Translations under genes and position numbers: made by a program
The notes under the pieces: generated by a model
Databases searched by the model: none
The model's input: the letters and a program-made list of their open reading frames with translations, nothing else
Told to the model about the DNA's origin: nothing
Source of the DNA: an uncultured bacterium
GTDB lineage: Bacteria; Actinomycetota; Coriobacteriia; Coriobacteriales; Coriobacteriaceae
Assembly (NCBI GenBank): GCA_905215505.1
Contig: CAJMPU010000041.1
Span: 1 to 7,294, forward strand
Direction: 5' to 3'
Length of the DNA: 7,294 nucleotides
Part shown: positions 6,578 to 7,294 of the stretch, one piece after another
How the letters are laid out: every line of letters begins with the position of its first letter
How positions within the stretch are numbered: the first letter of the stretch is position 1

Positions 6578-6584
6578 GTAAACT
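6556..6584 (+). promoter_or_regulatory. Candidate tRNA-Gln promoter inside the end of the CwlM-like gene
   Basis: -35 TTGCGA (6556-6561), 17-base spacer, -10 TAAACT (6579-6584), each 4/6 to consensus. The -35 lies within the last codons of the preceding gene and the -10 just past its TAG. A short leader hairpin GTTGC/GCAAC (6591-6606) follows before the tRNA. Confidence 0.5.
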
Positions 6585-6615
6585 AGACGAGTTGCTTTTG
6601 GGCAACACCACACAT

Positions 6616-6690
6616 TGGGACGTAGTTCAACGGTAGAACTCCGGTTTTTGGTGCCGGCTGTTGGGGGTTCGAATCCCTCCGTCCCAGCCA
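6616..6690 (+). tRNA. tRNA-Gln (anticodon TTG)
   Basis: Full cloverleaf of 75 bases with encoded CCA. The acceptor TGGGACG (6616-6622) pairs with CGTCCCA (6680-6686), then G73 and CCA (6688-6690). D-stem GTTC/GAAC (6625-6628, 6636-6639). Anticodon stem CCGGT/GCCGG around the loop TTTTGGT (6646-6652), with anticodon TTG at 6648-6650. T-stem GGGGG/CCCTC with loop TTCGAAT (6668-6674). TTG reads CAA glutamine codons. The start with U1 paired to A72 fits bacterial tRNA-Gln. Confidence 0.97.
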
Positions 6691-6699
6691 TTAAAACTG

Positions 6700-6736
6700 A
6701 GCGCCCTAAGCCCATAACGGCCCAGGGCGCTTTCTT
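6700..6736 (+). terminator. Rho-independent terminator after tRNA-Gln
   Basis: AGCGCCCT (6700-6707) pairs with AGGGCGCT (6724-6731), 8 bp, around a 16-base loop that may pair further (GCC/GGC). TTTCTT follows at 6731-6736. It begins ten bases after the CCA end. Confidence 0.85.
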
Positions 6737-6742
6737 GTGGGC

Positions 6743-6882
6743 AAGCGGAGGAATTCGAGCCCGCAAGGGTGCGGAGCTGAGGAAACGCGAAGCGTTTTCC
6801 AGCGCAGCACGCAAGGAGCGAAGCGACGCAGCGGGGCGCGGCCGCCGACCAGGCGGACGCGGAATCCCTCCGTCCCACACCA
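6743..6882. repeat. GC-rich repeat unit 1 with tRNA-like ends
   Basis: The left end (6743-6773) begins AAGCGGAGGAATTCGAGCCC and differs from the left end of unit 2 at three of 31 positions; it resembles the tRNA-Gln T-arm read in reverse. The body contains a 33-bp block (6815-6847) found identically in unit 2. The right end, GAATCCCTCCGTCCCA (6862-6877), is identical to tRNA-Gln 6671-6686 and is followed by CACCA. Compared with unit 2 it has about 48 extra bases between two CGCAAGG copies (6762-6768 and 6810-6816), including a GGAAACGC/GCGTTTTCC hairpin. Reading frames across it are open on several frames only because of high GC; no gene is supported. Confidence 0.75.
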
Positions 6883-6924
6883 GCCAAGAGCCCCTCACGT
6901 CAAGCAAATCGAGCCAACGCCGCC

Positions 6925-6993
6925 AAGCGGAGGGATTCGAACCCGCAAGGGAGCGAAGCGACGCAGCGGGGCGCGGCCGCCGCAGGCAGACGC
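6925..6993. repeat. GC-rich repeat unit 2, cut short by the GTGCCGGC element
   Basis: CGGAGGGATTCGAACCC (6928-6944) is the exact reverse complement of tRNA-Gln 6665-6681. It is followed by the same 33-bp block (6950-6982) and GACGCGG-like end as unit 1. Where unit 1 continues into the tRNA-like right end, unit 2 joins directly to the GTGCCGGC palindrome at 6994, which suggests an insertion or recombination at that point. Confidence 0.7.
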
Positions 6994-7055
6994 GGTGCCG
7001 GCACCTGGGGGCGCTCCTAAGTGCCGGCATTATAGGAACGTCCCCAAGTGCCGGC
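6994..7055. repeat. REP-like imperfect palindrome with three GTGCCGGC copies
   Basis: GTGCCGGC occurs at 6995-7002, 7021-7028 and 7048-7055, spaced 26-27 bp. The two intervening segments, TGGGGGCGCTCCTA and the reverse complement of TAGGAACGTCCCCA, match at 12 of 14 positions, so the whole block is an inverted repeat centred on the middle copy. The first copy lies in a perfect 12-bp palindrome, GGTGCCGGCACC (6994-7005). It looks like a dispersed intergenic REP/BIME-type element; I have a weak memory of similar units in Coriobacteriia genomes. Confidence 0.6.
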
Positions 7056-7264
7056 TCGGGACTATTTTCGAGGACCCTCCGAAGGACTGTGGCCAAAAAA
7101 CGGCAAATATGAGTACTGTTACCGTTGTAGCTACATTATTTTCGTTAATAAAAGAAGATCTTAATGAGATTTATTCGCATCAAGGTCTTCCTTTAATGAA
7201 CACTTGAGGAGATACGGCAGCTTATCTGCTCGATCGACAGGTAGCGCGCAGAGATGTGGTGTAA
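7056..7264. other. AT-richer intergenic stretch without a convincing gene
   Basis: After the GC-rich repeats the composition falls sharply, mainly in 7095-7205. The only plus-strand candidate is a 32-codon frame from ATG 7109 to TGA 7207, without a ribosome site and joined upstream to a spurious frame through the repeats. On the minus strand a frame is open from the window edge to TAA at 7195-7193, but it runs through the hairpin at 7265-7286. A 10-bp palindrome TGTAGCTACA lies near 7125. The stretch may hold a decayed gene end or more repeat material. Confidence 0.4.
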
Positions 7265-7286
7265 GAGGCGGGGAATGCCCCGCCTC
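7265..7286 (+). terminator. Strong hairpin near the window end, probable terminator
   Basis: GAGGCGGGG (7265-7273) pairs perfectly over 9 bp with CCCCGCCTC (7278-7286) around AATG. CGCCCTTT follows to the end of the window, so any T-run is cut off. No gene ending just upstream is evident on the plus strand; it may instead end a minus-strand gene from the right, though no T-run follows on that side. Confidence 0.45.
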
Positions 7287-7294
7287 CGCCCTTT

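Noticed and set aside
6994..7002. GGTGCCGGC also present in the tRNA anticodon arm (6650-6658)
   Set aside because: Nine bases of a GC-rich core is within chance here, and the downstream copy is explained by the palindromic element.
6743..7055. Possible CRISPR array
   Set aside because: The repeats are few, unequal in length and spacing, and end in tRNA-like sequence; the GTGCCGGC cores are too short and their spacers mirror each other instead of being unique.
6615..7112. Open frames on both strands through the tRNA and repeats
   Set aside because: They run through the tRNA, its terminator and the repeat units, and translate to Arg/Ala/Gly/Pro-rich low-complexity peptides.
7193..7294. Minus-strand frame open from the right edge, a possible gene end
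   Set aside because: It passes through a perfect 9-bp hairpin and has no recognised motif; 33 codons at an edge are not enough to call a gene.

Overview
The window looks like chromosomal DNA of a high-GC Gram-positive gut actinobacterium, most likely a Coriobacteriia member such as Collinsella. This is inferred from GC-rich codon use, a Tat-type sugar-binding lipoprotein, a CwlM-like peptidoglycan regulator (an actinobacterial family) and the style of the GC-rich repeats. The genus call rests on memory and was not searched.

Left part, about 1-4391: a sugar-uptake locus. Going left on the minus strand is the N-terminal half of a sugar ABC transporter binding lipoprotein. Upstream of it, also on the minus strand, is a GntR/HutC (TreR-like) repressor closed off by a long hairpin terminator. 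Divergent from the repressor, on the plus strand, is an 816-residue protein: an alpha-glucoside-type PTS permease (EIIC then EIIB) fused in frame to a complete Cof-type HAD phosphatase. Four copies of a TTGTxTxxAC-type operator-like site lie in the two control regions, so one repressor may govern both the ABC and the PTS importer.

Middle part, about 4507-6577, plus strand: an all-trans polyprenyl diphosphate synthase, then a cytoplasmic protein with two peptidoglycan-binding domains and a C-terminal domain that looks like an amidase without its zinc ligands. It resembles mycobacterial CwlM. Both products plausibly bear on cell-envelope building (lipid carrier or quinone side chain, and control of peptidoglycan synthesis).

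Right part, about 6556-7294: tRNA-Gln(TTG) with its own promoter (inside the end of the preceding gene) and terminator, followed by a repeat-rich noncoding stretch. It holds two related GC-rich units whose ends copy the tRNA T-arm in inverted and direct orientation, a 61-bp REP-like imperfect palindrome built on GTGCCGGC, an AT-richer stretch with no convincing gene, and a strong hairpin near the window end.
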